The notes: generated by a model not told the origin, from the sequence alone. Counted from the stretch's first letter, positions 9,209-17,433 are shown. The stretch is DNA of 64,000 bases from an uncultured Bacteroidales bacterium (GCA_902760315.1 CACWFV010000008.1:78212-142211); one strand, 5' to 3'. Program-made: numbers and translations.

Positions 9209-10906
9209 ATGAAAAAGATTTATTATCTGATGGCGATGGCCATGATGGCCTTCACATTCACCAGTTGTGAGGACGTGCCCGAACCCTTCGGACAACCCAT
9301 CAACCCTAATCAGAGCGAGGAGACCATTGACCCCGCTGGCGACGGCACGGCAGCCTCGCCATACAATGTTGCCGCAGCGATTGCTAAATGTAAAGAAGTC
9401 GGTGAGGCAGGCTCTAGTGAAAAATATTACATTAAAGGTATCGTTGTAGAAGGAGGAGAAATTCCTGCAGGAGATACCTATGGTAACATCACATTTAAAA
9501 TAGCAGATACACCAACTAGCAAGAATATGTTTATGGCATATCAGGTGTTTGGATCTGAAGGTGTACATTTACCTAATGGTTACAAAGTTGAGGTTGGTGC
9601 AGAAATAGTTCTATATGGACCAATTGTCAACTACAAAAACAATACTCCTGAAACTCAAGGCAAAGGAGCTGCACACATTGTAACTATTAACGGCAAACCA
9701 ACTGGTGGTGAAGAGCCTACTCCCAGCGGTGAGGCAAAGGCCGTTTCCGTAGCTGACTTCCTGAAGGCAGCAGTTAACACTACCGACTTCTACCAGCTGA
9801 CCGGTACCGTCAAGAACCTGAAAGATGGAGACCAGTACGGCAACTTCGACCTGGAGGACGCCACTGGTTCGGTATACGTCTATGGTTTGCTCTCTGAAAA
9901 GGGTGGCGAGAAGAAGAAGTTCCAAGAGCTCGTTGCCGCCAAGGGCATTGCCAACGGCAAGAAGATTACCATCATTGGTAACCGCGGAGAATACAACAGC
10001 AATCCTCAGGTAACCAACGCCTACTTCGTCAAGATTGAGGACGGCGAAGGTAGTGGAGAAAACACAGGTGCCGCTAAAGGTACTGGTACCAAGGCTGACC
10101 CCTTCAACATTGCAGCCGCAATAGCCAAGTGTCAGGAGGTGGGTGAGACAGCATCCACAGAGAAGTATTACATCAAGGGTATCGTCGTAAAGGGTGGAAA
10201 AGCCAGCGGCGGCTATGGAAACGTCACATTTGACATGGGAGACACCAAGGAAAGCACAGAACTCTTCAAGGCTTACCAAGTAGCAGGTACTGACGGTGCT
10301 AAACTGGCCGATGGTTATGAAGTGAAAGCCGGCGACGAAGTGGTCATCTATGGTCCTGTAGTCAACTACAAAGGTAACACGCCCGAAACTACTGGTAAGA
10401 GCGCTGCCCAGATTGTGACCATCAATGGAAAATCTACCGAAGACAATGCAGGTGGTGGCGAGTCTGGCGGCAATGGTAGCGATGTTAGCGGAAACGAAAT
10501 TACTATAGTATTCTCTACGTTAGGATTTGAGAATGCTGCTGAAATGACAAAAATAACATTGACTGATGGAACAACCCTAACATTCGACGGTGGTGGCAAC
10601 ACAAATACGCCCAAGTACTACAATACTGGTACCAACATTCGCATATACGCTAAAAATACGATGACAATAAATGCTGGCAGTAAAAAGATTGCAACGATTG
10701 AAATAACATGCGACACATATAACGGAACGATTTATAACGCAAGTGGAGACGTAACTGCAAATGGTACAAAAATGACCATAGACGGTTCATTGCTAAAATC
10801 CACAGGTCTTAACGAGTCTAAAGTGACAATTGCTAACACCTCAACACAGACTGGTGCTCCCAGCCAACTGCGCATGACGCAACTAAAAATCACATACGCA
10901 AACTAA
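9209..10906 (+). CDS. Multi-OB-fold lipoprotein (DUF6359 repeats)
   Basis: 565 residues. Lipobox FTFTSC at residues 15-20. Modules in order: OB/DUF6359 copy 1 (about 45-165), a different OB module (about 178-280; FYQLTGTVKNLKDGDQYG, ATGSVYVYG, ITIIGNRGEYN), OB/DUF6359 copy 2 (about 288-410), a Gly/Ser linker, and a C-terminal beta-rich domain (about 425-565) beginning EITIVFSTLGF that resembles domains attached to secreted Prevotella and Bacteroides nucleases and hydrolases. Codons of copy 1 and of the C-terminal domain are AT-richer than the rest, hinting at mosaic assembly. It is likely the surface nucleic-acid binding partner of the receptor. A strong hairpin at 10,931 ends the operon. Confidence 0.82.
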   Translation: MKKIYYLMAMAMMAFTFTSCEDVPEPFGQPINPNQSEETIDPAGDGTAASPYNVAAAIAKCKEVGEAGSSEKYYIKGIVVEGGEIPAGDTYGNITFKIADTPTSKNMFMAYQVFGSEGVHLPNGYKVEVGAEIVLYGPIVNYKNNTPETQGKGAAHIVTINGKPTGGEEPTPSGEAKAVSVADFLKAAVNTTDFYQLTGTVKNLKDGDQYGNFDLEDATGSVYVYGLLSEKGGEKKKFQELVAAKGIANGKKITIIGNRGEYNSNPQVTNAYFVKIEDGEGSGENTGAAKGTGTKADPFNIAAAIAKCQEVGETASTEKYYIKGIVVKGGKASGGYGNVTFDMGDTKESTELFKAYQVAGTDGAKLADGYEVKAGDEVVIYGPVVNYKGNTPETTGKSAAQIVTINGKSTEDNAGGGESGGNGSDVSGNEITIVFSTLGFENAAEMTKITLTDGTTLTFDGGGNTNTPKYYNTGTNIRIYAKNTMTINAGSKKIATIEITCDTYNGTIYNASGDVTANGTKMTIDGSLLKSTGLNESKVTIANTSTQTGAPSQLRMTQLKITYAN

Positions 10907-10930
10907 TATACACCAGTTAGACTTATATTA

Positions 10931-10963
10931 ACGGCTGCACCCCATTCTTTGGCGTGCAGCCGT
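10931..10963 (+). terminator. Stem-loop terminator after the OB-fold operon
   Basis: A perfect 10-bp inverted repeat, ACGGCTGCAC at 10,931-10,940 and its complement at 10,954-10,963, with a 13-base loop. The 3' T-run is weak (TTTCTGACTTT), so termination strength is uncertain. Confidence 0.65.
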
Positions 10964-11554
10964 TTCTGACTTTGGCAACACTGATTAGGGGTGACGAACT
11001 ACTATTTTTGAGAAGGCAATTTTTTCCCGCAGAAATTTCGACAAGTGGGACTTTTCTCCCACACGGTGGGACTTTTCTCCCACAGCTTGGGAGTTTTCTC
11101 CCACAGTCTGGGAGTTTTCTCCCACTGCTTGGTAATTTGCAAATTGCATTTAATAATGTACGCGCGCACGTGCGCCGCGCGCGAGCGCTTTTCAAAAAAA
11201 TGCTTTCACCTTCCACGGCAGCCCGGAAAAGCCGTGTACAAAGGGCTTCCGGGGGTGATTCTCCCTCAAGAACGTTTCACAAACGTTTCACGGTGCTTTC
11301 ACCAAGCATCAGACAACAGTTTTCAGCCGTCAGCCACCCAGGTGTGAAAGCAATGTGAAACGTCCGCAGCTCCCCGCGCCCGCGGGAAACGCCCGCGAAC
11401 CCCTATCTGCAGGGCATTTCGGTGGCAAGTGTGAAAGTGAAACGTTTTTTTTGAAAACCACATTATGACCCAAGTTCGACAATAAGAAAGTCGCACTTTC
11501 ATGGGGAAAAGCAAAATAAATCAAAAATTATTTGGTTTTCTTCTCAGTTTTTCG
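10964..11554. other. Gene-free region with short repeats
   Basis: About 600 bp between the OB-fold operon and rpmE2. It holds the four-copy 21-bp hairpin array (11,046-11,129), an alternating CG-rich tract (11,160-11,190), and repeated GTGAAA/TTTCAC words from 11,270 to 11,450 in both orientations. Open frames exist on both strands (10,923-11,216 minus; 10,954-11,358 plus), but they exist because a 21-bp period keeps frames open; they have no recognisable domain and I do not call them genes. Confidence 0.6.
11046..11129. repeat. Four tandem 21-bp palindromic repeats
   Basis: Units start at 11,046, 11,067, 11,088 and 11,109, each exactly 21 bp. Units 3 and 4 contain TGGGAG-TTTT-CTCCCA, a six-base-pair stem with a T4 loop. 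Units 1 and 2 have TGGGA-CTTTTC-TCCCA with a five-pair stem. Confidence 0.9.
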
Positions 11555-11562
11555 TACCTTTG
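11555..11562 (+). promoter_or_regulatory. -7 promoter element for rpmE2
   Basis: TACCTTTG matches TAnnTTTG; it lies 51 bases before the ATG at 11,614. Confidence 0.65.
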
Positions 11563-11613
11563 CACCCTCAAATGTACATATATTTATATAACGAGTAATA
11601 ATAAACAACAAAA

Positions 11614-11817
11614 ATGAAAAAAGGTATTCATCCAGAAAACTATCGCCCCGTCGTGTTCAAGGACATGTCCAACGGCGATATGTTCCTCTCGCGCTCTACC
11701 GCCAAGACTAATGACACCGTAGAGTTCGAAGGCGAAACTTACCCTGTGGTAAAGATTGAAATCTCGAGCACTTCTCACCCGTTCTATACCGGTAAGAGCA
11801 AGCTCGTCGACCATTGA
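11614..11817 (+). CDS. rpmE2: 50S ribosomal protein L31 type B, short C-terminus
   Basis: Ribosomal large-subunit protein, B type: the zinc-free form lacking the CxxC pair. The sequence opens [20 protein letters not shown] and ends [11 protein letters not shown]. Bacteroidales members that I know of run to about 82-86 residues, with TAGRVDKFMSRYG after KLVD; this one stops at 67. Neither other frame downstream encodes that tail, so this is a true shortening, not a simple frameshift. A strong hairpin begins right at the stop codon. The gene has its own promoter at 11,555. Confidence 0.93.
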   Translation: MKKGIHPENYRPVVFKDMSNGDMFLSRSTAKTNDTVEFEGETYPVVKIEISSTSHPFYTGKSKLVDH

Positions 11818-11858
11818 AGGTGCGTACAAGGTAGTTGCATATGCCTTGTGGGCACCTT
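11817..11858 (+). terminator. Terminator hairpin after rpmE2
   Basis: AAGGTGC (11,817-11,823) pairs with GCACCTT (11,852-11,858), with a nested ACAAGG/CCTTGT stem. It starts on the last base of the stop codon. Confidence 0.7.
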
Positions 11859-11960
11859 TACCATTCTTAACACGCTAACCAAGCATACCCAACACGACAA
11901 AGACACTAAGCGGGACTGAATATTAACAACTAAACAGTAACCCTAAAAAGAAACCAAACT

Positions 11961-12908
11961 ATGAAAAGACGCTATTTTATTTTGCCAGCACTGCTCCTCA
12001 TGCTCTTCTCAGCCTGCGGAGACGACGAGAACAACTACCAGATAGGCGGAAAGAAAGGCGAAGACACTCCCGTGCAGCCAGACGACCGCCAAAGCGAAGG
12101 TCCGGAGATTGCGAAGTACAACCTTGAGTTTCCTGCACTGAAAGGCGGAAAGAGCGTTGTCGTGGTACACTACGGCGTATACAACGACAGACTGAACAAA
12201 AGCGGCTACAACTATGCCGTAGAATGGGACAGCGAGATTCGCGCACAGCGCTGGAGCTGCTACCAGATGTATGAGGACAACTACAAGAGCGGCTCGCAGG
12301 TGACGAGATACAACGCAAAGAACGACGGTTCGCTGTCGCCAGAATGTCAATATCCTAACGACCCGGACTTACCTGAAAGCTACAGGCTGACGGCAGATCC
12401 CTATAAAGGTTCCGGTTTTGACCACGGCCACATCTGTCCTTCGGCCGACCGCCAGCGGGCTGTGGAAGCCAACTACCAAACGTTCTACATTACCAACATG
12501 CAGCCACAGAACAACAAGTTCAACGCCGGTATCTGGGCTGACATGGAAAACCAGGTGCGCACATGGGCCAACAATTTCGACACCTTATATGTATGTAAGG
12601 GCGGAACCATCGACAAGAGCGACTGGATACTCAGATACCTGGGCAGCGGTAACAACAAGATTCCTGTACCCAAATACTTTTTCATGGCTGTGCTGGGAAA
12701 GAAAGGGAGCAACTTCAAAGCTACCGGATTCTGGATAGCTCAAGACAGCTACACTGCCACCACACTGCAAAGCTATGCCGTCACCATCCAGGCCCTGCAA
12801 AAGAACACGGGCATCGACTTCTTCTGCAACCTGCCTGACGACATTGAGAACGAAGTGGAGAATATCCCCCTGTCGCAGATGGAGAAAGAATGGACATGGT
12901 TTAAATAA
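11961..12908 (+). CDS. DNA/RNA non-specific endonuclease lipoprotein (NUC1 family)
   Basis: 315 residues. Lipobox MLFSAC predicts a lipid-anchored extracytoplasmic enzyme. The beta-beta-alpha-metal nuclease motif is GFDHGHICPSADR at about residue 150 (DHGH in place of the usual DRGH), and the metal-binding asparagine lies in ITNMQPQNNKFN at about 177-188. A linker rich in acidic and polar residues follows the lipobox. The family cleaves single- and double-stranded DNA and RNA without sequence preference. Location close to the OB-fold lipoprotein/receptor cluster suggests it supplies fragments for uptake. It is separated from that cluster by rpmE2 and is probably its own unit. Confidence 0.92.
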   Translation: MKRRYFILPALLLMLFSACGDDENNYQIGGKKGEDTPVQPDDRQSEGPEIAKYNLEFPALKGGKSVVVVHYGVYNDRLNKSGYNYAVEWDSEIRAQRWSCYQMYEDNYKSGSQVTRYNAKNDGSLSPECQYPNDPDLPESYRLTADPYKGSGFDHGHICPSADRQRAVEANYQTFYITNMQPQNNKFNAGIWADMENQVRTWANNFDTLYVCKGGTIDKSDWILRYLGSGNNKIPVPKYFFMAVLGKKGSNFKATGFWIAQDSYTATTLQSYAVTIQALQKNTGIDFFCNLPDDIENEVENIPLSQMEKEWTWFK

Positions 12909-12940
12909 AAAAACATAAAACCTTTGGTTTTCCCACAGAA

Positions 12941-12978
12941 AAGTCGTATCTTTGCTGCAAAGCAATGATACGACTTTA
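12941..12978. promoter_or_regulatory. Inverted repeat over the gpx-trxB promoter
   Basis: AAAGTCGTATC (12,941-12,951) and GATACGACTTT (12,968-12,978) form a perfect 11-bp inverted repeat with a 16-base spacer. The -7 element TATCTTTG (12,948-12,955) lies across the left arm. It could be an operator, a terminator of the nuclease gene, or both; there is no long T-run. Confidence 0.6.
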
Positions 12979-13012
12979 ATTATATAACAAATATCACAAC
13001 AAAGCAACACAA

Positions 13013-13561
13013 ATGAAAACCGTTTACGACTACACTGTCAAAGACAGAAAAGGTAAGGACGTCTCACTGAAAGAGTATGCCAACGAAGTTCTACTCATCG
13101 TTAATACCGCCACTAAGTGCGGTTTCACTCCACAATACGACGAGTTGGAGGCACTCTACAAGAAGTACCACAGTCAGGGTTTCGAGATTCTCGACTTCCC
13201 CTGCAACCAGTTTGGCCAACAGGCTCCCGGCACTGACGAGAGTATCCACGAGTTCTGCAAGCTGAACTTTGGCACCGATTTCCCCCGCTTTAAGAAGGTT
13301 AAGGTTAACGGCGACGATGCTGAACCACTGTTCAAATTCCTAAAAGAGCAGAAAGGCTTTGCCGGTTGGGATCCGGAACACAACCTGACAGCCATTCTTG
13401 ACGACATGCTGTCAAAGGCAGACCCCGACTACAAGCAGAAGCCCGACATCAAGTGGAACTTCACCAAGTTTCTCATCAATAAGAAAGGCCAGGTGGTTGC
13501 CCGCTTCGAGCCTACTGAGAAGATAGAGAACATTGCCAAGCAGATAGAAGAACTGCTGTAA
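13013..13561 (+). CDS. Glutathione peroxidase-family thiol peroxidase
   Basis: 182 residues, cytoplasmic. Cysteine-type GPx: the peroxidatic residue is Cys36 in NTATKCGFTPQY, with the glutamine in FPCNQFGQQ (about 64-72) and the Trp-Asn pair in KWNFTKF (about 145). In non-glutathione bacteria such enzymes use thioredoxin, and the next gene is thioredoxin reductase 28 bp downstream, so the two should form a thioredoxin-dependent peroxide defence pair. An inverted repeat covers its promoter. Confidence 0.93.
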   Translation: MKTVYDYTVKDRKGKDVSLKEYANEVLLIVNTATKCGFTPQYDELEALYKKYHSQGFEILDFPCNQFGQQAPGTDESIHEFCKLNFGTDFPRFKKVKVNGDDAEPLFKFLKEQKGFAGWDPEHNLTAILDDMLSKADPDYKQKPDIKWNFTKFLINKKGQVVARFEPTEKIENIAKQIEELL

Positions 13562-13588
13562 TGCCTAACAGATATTAGAATCATTCCA

Positions 13589-14521
13589 ATGGAACACGTA
13601 AAATGCCTTATTATAGGCAGCGGACCGGCAGGTTATACCGCTGCCATCTATGCCAGCCGTGCCAACCTGCACCCTGTAGAGTATAGCGGCATGCAGCCAG
13701 GCGGCCAGTTGACACAGACCACTGAAGTAGAAAACTTCCCTGGCTACCCGCAGGGCGTTGACGGCAACCAGATGATGATGGACCTGCGCGAACAGGCTGA
13801 GCGTTTTGGCGCCGACATCCGCGACGGCAGCATCACGAAGGTAGACTTTTCAAATCGTCCCTACAAACTCTGGGACGAAGATAATAACGAGATAGAAGCC
13901 GACACCGTCATCATAGCCACCGGAGCTTCAGCAAAATACCTGGGTCTGGACGACGAGCGCAAATACAACGGACAGGGCGTCAGCGCCTGCGCTACCTGCG
14001 ACGGTTTCTTCTACCGCAAGAAGACCGTAGCCGTAGTTGGCGGTGGCGACACAGCCTGCGAGGATGCCCTCTACTTGAGCGGACTGGCCAAGAAGGTGTA
14101 CCTGATTGTCAGAAAGCCTTTCCTACGCGCGTCAAAAGTGATGCAAGACCGAGTAATGGCTGCTGAGAACATAGAGATATTGTTTGAGCACAACACGCTG
14201 GGACTCTTTGGCGAGAACGGCGTAGAAGGAGCTCACCTGGTAAAGCGCAAGGGCGAAGCCGACGAACAACTGGTAGACATCCAGATTGACGGTTTCTTCC
14301 TGGCCATCGGCCACAAGCCCAACACAGACATCTTCAAGGAATGGCTGGACACCGACGAGGTGGGCTATCTGAAAAAGATTGACGGCACGCCACGCACTAA
14401 GCTTCCCGGCATCTTTGTGGCCGGCGACTGTGCAGACCCCGTCTATCGCCAGGCCATCAGTGCTGCCGGCACAGGCTGTCAGGCTGCCATCGAAGCCGAA
14501 CGCTTCCTCATGAATCAATAA
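13589..14521 (+). CDS. trxB: Thioredoxin-disulfide reductase
   Basis: NADPH-dependent FAD flavoenzyme that reduces thioredoxin, 310 residues. FAD motif GSGPAGYTAAIYA near residue 10; redox pair in CATCDG at about 135-138; NADPH motif GGGDTACEDALYLS at about 150; C-terminal FAD motif GIFVAGDCAD. It is cytoplasmic and co-transcribed with the glutathione peroxidase-family gene. A GC-rich hairpin with T-run at 14,577-14,606 ends the unit. Confidence 0.97.
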   Translation: MEHVKCLIIGSGPAGYTAAIYASRANLHPVEYSGMQPGGQLTQTTEVENFPGYPQGVDGNQMMMDLREQAERFGADIRDGSITKVDFSNRPYKLWDEDNNEIEADTVIIATGASAKYLGLDDERKYNGQGVSACATCDGFFYRKKTVAVVGGGDTACEDALYLSGLAKKVYLIVRKPFLRASKVMQDRVMAAENIEILFEHNTLGLFGENGVEGAHLVKRKGEADEQLVDIQIDGFFLAIGHKPNTDIFKEWLDTDEVGYLKKIDGTPRTKLPGIFVAGDCADPVYRQAISAAGTGCQAAIEAERFLMNQ

Positions 14522-14576
14522 CATCGAGTTTATCGAAACACCAATCGAAACATCGAGGATTCATCAAACAGAATTA

Positions 14577-14606
14577 GAAAAGCCCCGCTTCACAGCGGGG
14601 CTTTTC
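14577..14606 (+). terminator. Rho-independent terminator after trxB
   Basis: 13-bp perfect stem (GAAAAGCCCCGCT / AGCGGGGCTTTTC) with loop TCAC; T-rich on both strands, so it may work both ways. Confidence 0.9.
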
Positions 14607-14888
14607 CATGTAAAAACTAAATTAATCAACCATAAACCTTAACCATTAAAAATCTCTTGTTATGACTTAGAGTATGAAACACTCTATTGTCGATATGATT
14701 CACTAATCTTTTATCGACAATGCAAAAGTAATTAATATTTTTTATAACAGGGTTCATATAACATTAATTATGGTTTAAATATCATTATTTATACGTTAAA
14801 TCAACCTCAAATAACGTTTTTCAAACCAAAATTCACCGTTTTAACATCTTTTCAAACATCTATCACACCAAAATTAGAGTAAAAGTTG
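14607..14888. other. AT-rich intergenic region with an inverted repeat
   Basis: About 280 bp of AT-rich DNA upstream of the AraC-like gene with no open frame. It contains the perfect 10-bp inverted repeat ATTGTCGATA (14,686-14,695) / TATCGACAAT (14,712-14,721) with a 16-base spacer, a possible operator. Confidence 0.5.
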
Positions 14889-14896
14889 TACTTTTG
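14889..14896 (+). promoter_or_regulatory. -7 promoter element
   Basis: TACTTTTG fits TAnnTTTG; 20 bases upstream of the ATG at 14,917. Confidence 0.55.
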
Positions 14897-14916
14897 TTAC
14901 GCAAAAACGCCTAAAC

Positions 14917-15966
14917 ATGAGCAGCAGTCACATTATATTCATCGCCATCATCATTATATTGGCCACCATTATTGTCCGGCAAAAGCTGCGCCAGCCGTCG
15001 CAAAGCCAGCGCATCCCACTGCCGGACCAGATAGGGCTGCACGTCAGCAACAATGACGTCATGCAATTCCTGAAAGACGCGCTCAGTAATCTGAAGCCCA
15101 TCACGGAAAGCAAAAATATAGACTTCAACGTCAAGTGCGAACCTGAGAGCATGATGGGCTGGTTCGACACGGAGGTGTTAGACAGCATTCTGCTACTGCT
15201 GTTGTCAGACATCGTGAAACGAGTAGACCACGGCGGGAAAATAAACATTGCAGCCTATACCAACAAGCAATACGACAACATCAACATACGCATCAGCGAC
15301 AACGGACAGAAAATCAGCGACACCGGACTGCTCATCACCCACTACATGGTTGCATTCCACCATGGTAGCATCAGAAGCAAATACTACGAACAGCAAGGGA
15401 ACACGATTGACATAGAACTACCCATCAAGAAAGATGCTTACGAGACGGAACAGCTGGAAAACAATGCCTCGTCAGCATTTCATATTCCCACAAACATTGA
15501 ACTGCACGTACCTACCATTGACATCCCCAACGGATACGAGGCAGGGAACAACAGTCTCAGGGAGATTATGCAAACACCACCATCCGCCGACCAGGAGTTT
15601 CTGCGGCGTGCCATCAAGTGTATCAATGATAACATCAGTAATGGCGACTACGATCGCCAGACCTTTGCTTCCGACATGGGGTGTAGCGTCAGCACACTAT
15701 ACAATAAGATTCGCGAACTGACAGGAAAGAACATCAGTAATTTTTCACGTGACATACGTATCAAGACAGCCTGCCGGTTGGCAAAAGCGAATCCGGACCT
15801 GCGTGTCAGTGACATTGCCTATCAGGTAGGCTTCAAAGACCCGAAATACTTTGCCACTTCTTTCAAGCGCAGCATGGGCGTTCAACCCAAGGAGTACTTT
15901 ACCCAACTCAGAGAAAAGAGCCGTGAGACTCAGTATGAGAGCAGAAATGCCGTTAGCCCGGATTAG
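14917..15966 (+). CDS. Membrane-anchored AraC regulator with degenerate kinase ATPase domain
   Basis: 349 residues. One N-terminal membrane helix (HIIFIAIIIILATIIV), then about residues 45-170 resembling the HATPase_c fold of a histidine kinase, with an N-box-like stretch (LDSILLLLLSDIVK) lacking the key Asn and a G1-like ISDNGQKISD in which DxGxG is broken. There is no clear HisKA histidine and no receiver. The C-terminus (about 230-335) is an AraC DNA-binding domain (FASDMGCSVSTLYNKIRELT, VSDIAYQVGFKDPKYFATSF). It looks like a hybrid two-component regulator reduced to anchor, pseudokinase and output. The target is unknown. It overlaps the convergent symporter gene by 4 bp. Confidence 0.85.
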   Translation: MSSSHIIFIAIIIILATIIVRQKLRQPSQSQRIPLPDQIGLHVSNNDVMQFLKDALSNLKPITESKNIDFNVKCEPESMMGWFDTEVLDSILLLLLSDIVKRVDHGGKINIAAYTNKQYDNINIRISDNGQKISDTGLLITHYMVAFHHGSIRSKYYEQQGNTIDIELPIKKDAYETEQLENNASSAFHIPTNIELHVPTIDIPNGYEAGNNSLREIMQTPPSADQEFLRRAIKCINDNISNGDYDRQTFASDMGCSVSTLYNKIRELTGKNISNFSRDIRIKTACRLAKANPDLRVSDIAYQVGFKDPKYFATSFKRSMGVQPKEYFTQLREKSRETQYESRNAVSPD

Positions 15967-17417
15967 CGCTTGCTGAACCAAAGTCCACAGAAAGTCAACA
16001 AGCCATTTAGCATTAGCAACTCATAGCCAAACCGGTAGCCCGTCAGTTGTCCTATTGCTACGTCCAACACGTAGCAAAGCAACGGAGACACCACACAAAC
16101 ATAAGGCACTACCCTGTCATTGGCAGCCCGCTTTGTCAACAGGCCAAAAGCAAAGAGTCCCAGTAGTGGACCGTATGTATAGGAGCATAGGATATAAATG
16201 GCATCAATGACACTTGTAGAATTCAGTACCCTGAATAGCAGGATGAACAAGACAAAAATCACTGCCATCGCGGCATGTACCCGTGGGCGCAGGTGCTCGT
16301 CGTCAGCCCGTCTGCAGATATCTACACAGTAGCTGGTGGTCAGTGCCGTCAGTGCTGAGTCTGCACTGGAAAATGCGGCTGCCACCATGCCAATCAGGAA
16401 CACAACGACCAGCAGTTGGCCGTCAGTTGTCGCCAAAGAGCTCAGAACGAACGTCGGCAGCAGTTCGTCACCCTTAGCTGGCAATGGCATACCATGCTGT
16501 TGGTACCAGAAAGTGAGCAGAACGCCCAGCGATAGAAACAGCAGATTAGCCGGCAGGAAAGCCACGCCATAGGTGCACATATCCTTTTGTGCATCGCGTA
16601 GCGAGCGACACGTCAAGTTTTTCTGCATCATGTCCTGGTCGAGTCCCGTCATGACAATGGCAATGAATGCACCGCTCAGAAACTGCTTCCAGAAGAACTG
16701 TTTCGACACCCAATCATCCATGACGAAGACGCGCGACAACTCGCTTTTCTGAATGGCAATAGCCGCATCAGTCACCGAAAAGCCCAACTCGCCCATCACC
16801 TTATATATAATAAGGAGTAGCGCACCAAAAAGACAAATAGTCTGAAGCACGTCAGTCCATACCAGCGTCTTGATACCGCCTTGCCGCGTATAGAGCCAGA
16901 TGAGTGCAGTCATGCTGATGACGACTACGGCAAACAGCCATTCATAACAGGCAGGGCTTAGACTATTACCACCATTGGCCGTAGCTAAGCCACACTCCAT
17001 GAGTATCCAGCAAACCACATAGAAACGCACTGTCGCCCCCGTCATTTTCGACAACAGGAAGAAAGAGGCTCCTGTCTTGTATGCCCGCGGTCCAATACGC
17101 TGTCCTAAATAGCCGTAGATGGTGGTCAGGTTCAGGCGGTAGTAGAGTGGCAGCAGTACCAGTGCTATGACTACGTAACCCACGATGAAACCCATGCACG
17201 TCTGTAAATACGTCATACCAATGCCGTTCACCATGCCAGGCACCGATACGAAAGTGATACCGGAAATGGAGGCTCCCACCATGCCTATGGCTACCAGATA
17301 CCAGGGCGACTGGCGGTCGGCTCTATAGAAGGTCCGGTTGGTAGCCCTTCGGCCAGTCCACCGGCTGATGCCAAAGAGCAGGGCGAAATACAACAATACT
17401 ACGATTATCATCATCAT
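15963..17417 (-). CDS. Sodium:solute symporter
   Basis: 484 residues with about 13 predicted membrane helices, matching the SSS (SLC5) family. Signatures include GASISGITFVSVPGM in an early helix, the sodium-site region SALTALTTSYCVDICRR and several conserved Gly/Ser helices. Substrate unknown: SSS members carry sugars, amino acids, sialic acid or vitamins. Start chosen at the first of three Met codons; its promoter element CAAAATTA (minus TAATTTTG) ends eight bases before. It is convergent with the AraC-like gene; whether that gene controls it cannot be seen. Confidence 0.9.
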   Translation of the reverse strand: MMMIIVVLLYFALLFGISRWTGRRATNRTFYRADRQSPWYLVAIGMVGASISGITFVSVPGMVNGIGMTYLQTCMGFIVGYVVIALVLLPLYYRLNLTTIYGYLGQRIGPRAYKTGASFFLLSKMTGATVRFYVVCWILMECGLATANGGNSLSPACYEWLFAVVVISMTALIWLYTRQGGIKTLVWTDVLQTICLFGALLLIIYKVMGELGFSVTDAAIAIQKSELSRVFVMDDWVSKQFFWKQFLSGAFIAIVMTGLDQDMMQKNLTCRSLRDAQKDMCTYGVAFLPANLLFLSLGVLLTFWYQQHGMPLPAKGDELLPTFVLSSLATTDGQLLVVVFLIGMVAAAFSSADSALTALTTSYCVDICRRADDEHLRPRVHAAMAVIFVLFILLFRVLNSTSVIDAIYILCSYTYGPLLGLFAFGLLTKRAANDRVVPYVCVVSPLLCYVLDVAIGQLTGYRFGYELLMLNGLLTFCGLWFSKR

Positions 17418-17425
17418 AACGGGTG

Positions 17426-17433
17426 CAAAATTA
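17426..17433 (-). promoter_or_regulatory. -7 promoter element for the symporter
   Basis: Minus-strand TAATTTTG, eight bases before the ATG at 17,417; a near-leaderless arrangement. Confidence 0.55.

Noticed and set aside
10923-11358. Open frames on both strands over the 21-bp array
   Set aside because: A 21-bp period keeps frames open by itself; the products are short, repetitive and unlike any family.
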